From: an uncultured Gemmiger sp.
Lineage (GTDB): Bacteria > Bacillota > Clostridia > Oscillospirales > Ruminococcaceae
Assembly: GCA_959018215.1 (NCBI GenBank)
Contig: CAUEKL010000166.1
Coordinates: 1 to 5,368 of the forward strand
DNA length: 5,368 nt
Direction: 5' to 3'
Shown: positions 4,597-5,368 of the stretch, one piece after another
How the letters are laid out: each line of letters begins with the position of its first letter
Position numbering within the stretch: the first letter of the stretch is position 1
Position numbers and translations under genes: made by a program
Notes under the pieces: model-generated
Database searches by the model: none
Seen by the model: only the letters and a program-made list of their open reading frames with translations
Told to the model about the DNA's origin: nothing

Positions 4597-5368
4597 ATGA
4601 ATTATCGAATGATTGCTTTTGTACTTGGGCGTATCTTTATGGCTGAGGCTGCTCTGCTGGTTCTGCCTTTGGTATGCGCCCTGATTTACGGGGAAAACAC
4701 CCTTTTTGCCTTTCTCATTCCTATCTTGCTGCTGGTGGCCCTGGGCTGTTTATTTGGTCTGCGCAAGCCCAAGGATACGGTTATTTATGCCCGGGACGGC
4801 CTGGTGGTCGTGGCTCTGGCCTGGGTGCTGATGAGTGCTTTCGGGGCGCTGCCTTTCCTGCTTTCGGGGGATATTCCGGATTATACCGACGCCTTCTTTG
4901 AGATGGTCTCCGGCTTTACCACCACCGGTTCCAGCATCCTCACGGATGTGGAGGCCATGAGCCGTGGCTGCCTGTTCTGGCGCAGCTTGTCCCACTGGGT
5001 GGGCGGCATGGGCGTTCTGGTGTTTGTCATGGCTGTGGTGCCTATGACCGACGGCCGGGCCATGCACCTGATGCGGGCGGAAGTACCCGGCCCCACGGTG
5101 GGCAAGCTGTCCAGCAAACTGCAGGACACCGCAAAGATCCTTTACCGCATTTATCTTGTCATGACGGTGGTGGAAGTGCTGCTGCTCATAGCGGGCGGGA
5201 TGCCTTTGTACGACGCCCTCATCCACTCTTTCGGCACGGCGGGCACCGGCGGTTTCAGCTGCAAGGCCCTCAGTGTGGGTGCCTACAACAGCGTGTACAT
5301 CGAGATGGTCATTGCCGTCTTCATGCTGCTCTTCGGCATCAATTTCAACATGTATTATTACATTCTGC
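4597..5368 (+). CDS. trkH: TrkH/KtrB-family potassium channel subunit, 5' part only
   Basis: An open frame from ATG 4597 to the right edge, giving 257 full codons, a little over half of the usual length (about 480). It is a membrane protein of the Trk/Ktr/HKT superfamily built from repeated M1-P-M2 units. The first pore loop carries the filter in SGFTTTGSS (residues 105-113), followed by the hallmark FWRSLSHWVGGMGVLVFVM (127-145). The second pore loop has the filter in HSFGTAGTGGFS (210-221), and NFNMYYYIL at the edge is the start of the next conserved block. It conducts K+ inward under control of TrkA, encoded just upstream. Ribosome binding site AGAGG (4585-4589) begins within the trkA stop codon, 7 bases from the ATG. 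The 11-bp gap indicates one operon transcribed from the promoter at 3121-3149. Confidence 0.96.
   Translation, partial: MNYRMIAFVLGRIFMAEAALLVLPLVCALIYGENTLFAFLIPILLLVALGCLFGLRKPKDTVIYARDGLVVVALAWVLMSAFGALPFLLSGDIPDYTDAFFEMVSGFTTTGSSILTDVEAMSRGCLFWRSLSHWVGGMGVLVFVMAVVPMTDGRAMHLMRAEVPGPTVGKLSSKLQDTAKILYRIYLVMTVVEVLLLIAGGMPLYDALIHSFGTAGTGGFSCKALSVGAYNSVYIEMVIAVFMLLFGINFNMYYYIL

Overview
The window looks like ordinary chromosome from a high-GC member of the Clostridia, most plausibly the Oscillospiraceae/Ruminococcaceae (Faecalibacterium, Gemmiger or Subdoligranulum type). This is inferred from strong AAGGAGG-like ribosome binding sites, high GC with GC-rich third codon positions, a split two-subunit class I fumarase, CCA-encoding tRNA-Leu genes and a TrkA/TrkH potassium system. 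The genus is a guess made without a database search.

Layout. (1) Positions 1-1211, plus strand: the 3' part of a class I (iron-sulfur) fumarate/tartrate hydratase alpha-subunit gene, a small unrecognised gene of 66 codons, and the complete beta-subunit gene, in one tightly packed operon. (2) Positions 1208-1369: a tRNA-Leu(UAG) gene whose -35 box overlaps the beta-subunit stop codon, followed at once by a hairpin that can terminate transcription from both sides. (3) Positions 1393-2745, minus strand: a complete MATE-family multidrug/Na+ antiporter gene. (4) Positions 2803-3008, minus strand: a tRNA-Leu(GAG) gene with its own promoter and a perfect 13-bp terminator, so the MATE gene sits between two inward-facing tRNA-Leu genes. 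(5) Positions 3041-5368, plus strand: a divergent intergenic region with a strong sigma-A-type promoter preceded by a phased pair of 20-bp direct repeats, then trkA and the first 257 codons of trkH, which runs off the right edge.

How the genes work together. The hydratase subunits form one [4Fe-4S] dehydratase that interconverts fumarate and malate (or acts on tartrate). TrkA is the cytosolic nucleotide-binding gating subunit of the TrkH potassium channel, and the two genes are co-transcribed. The MATE exporter and the two leucine tRNAs are separate units with no evident functional link to these operons.

No clearly new multigene system is visible. The points most worth following are the small gene wedged between the two hydratase subunit genes and the phased direct repeats abutting the trkAH promoter. 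There is no sign of a CRISPR array, insertion sequence, transposase, integrase or prophage.
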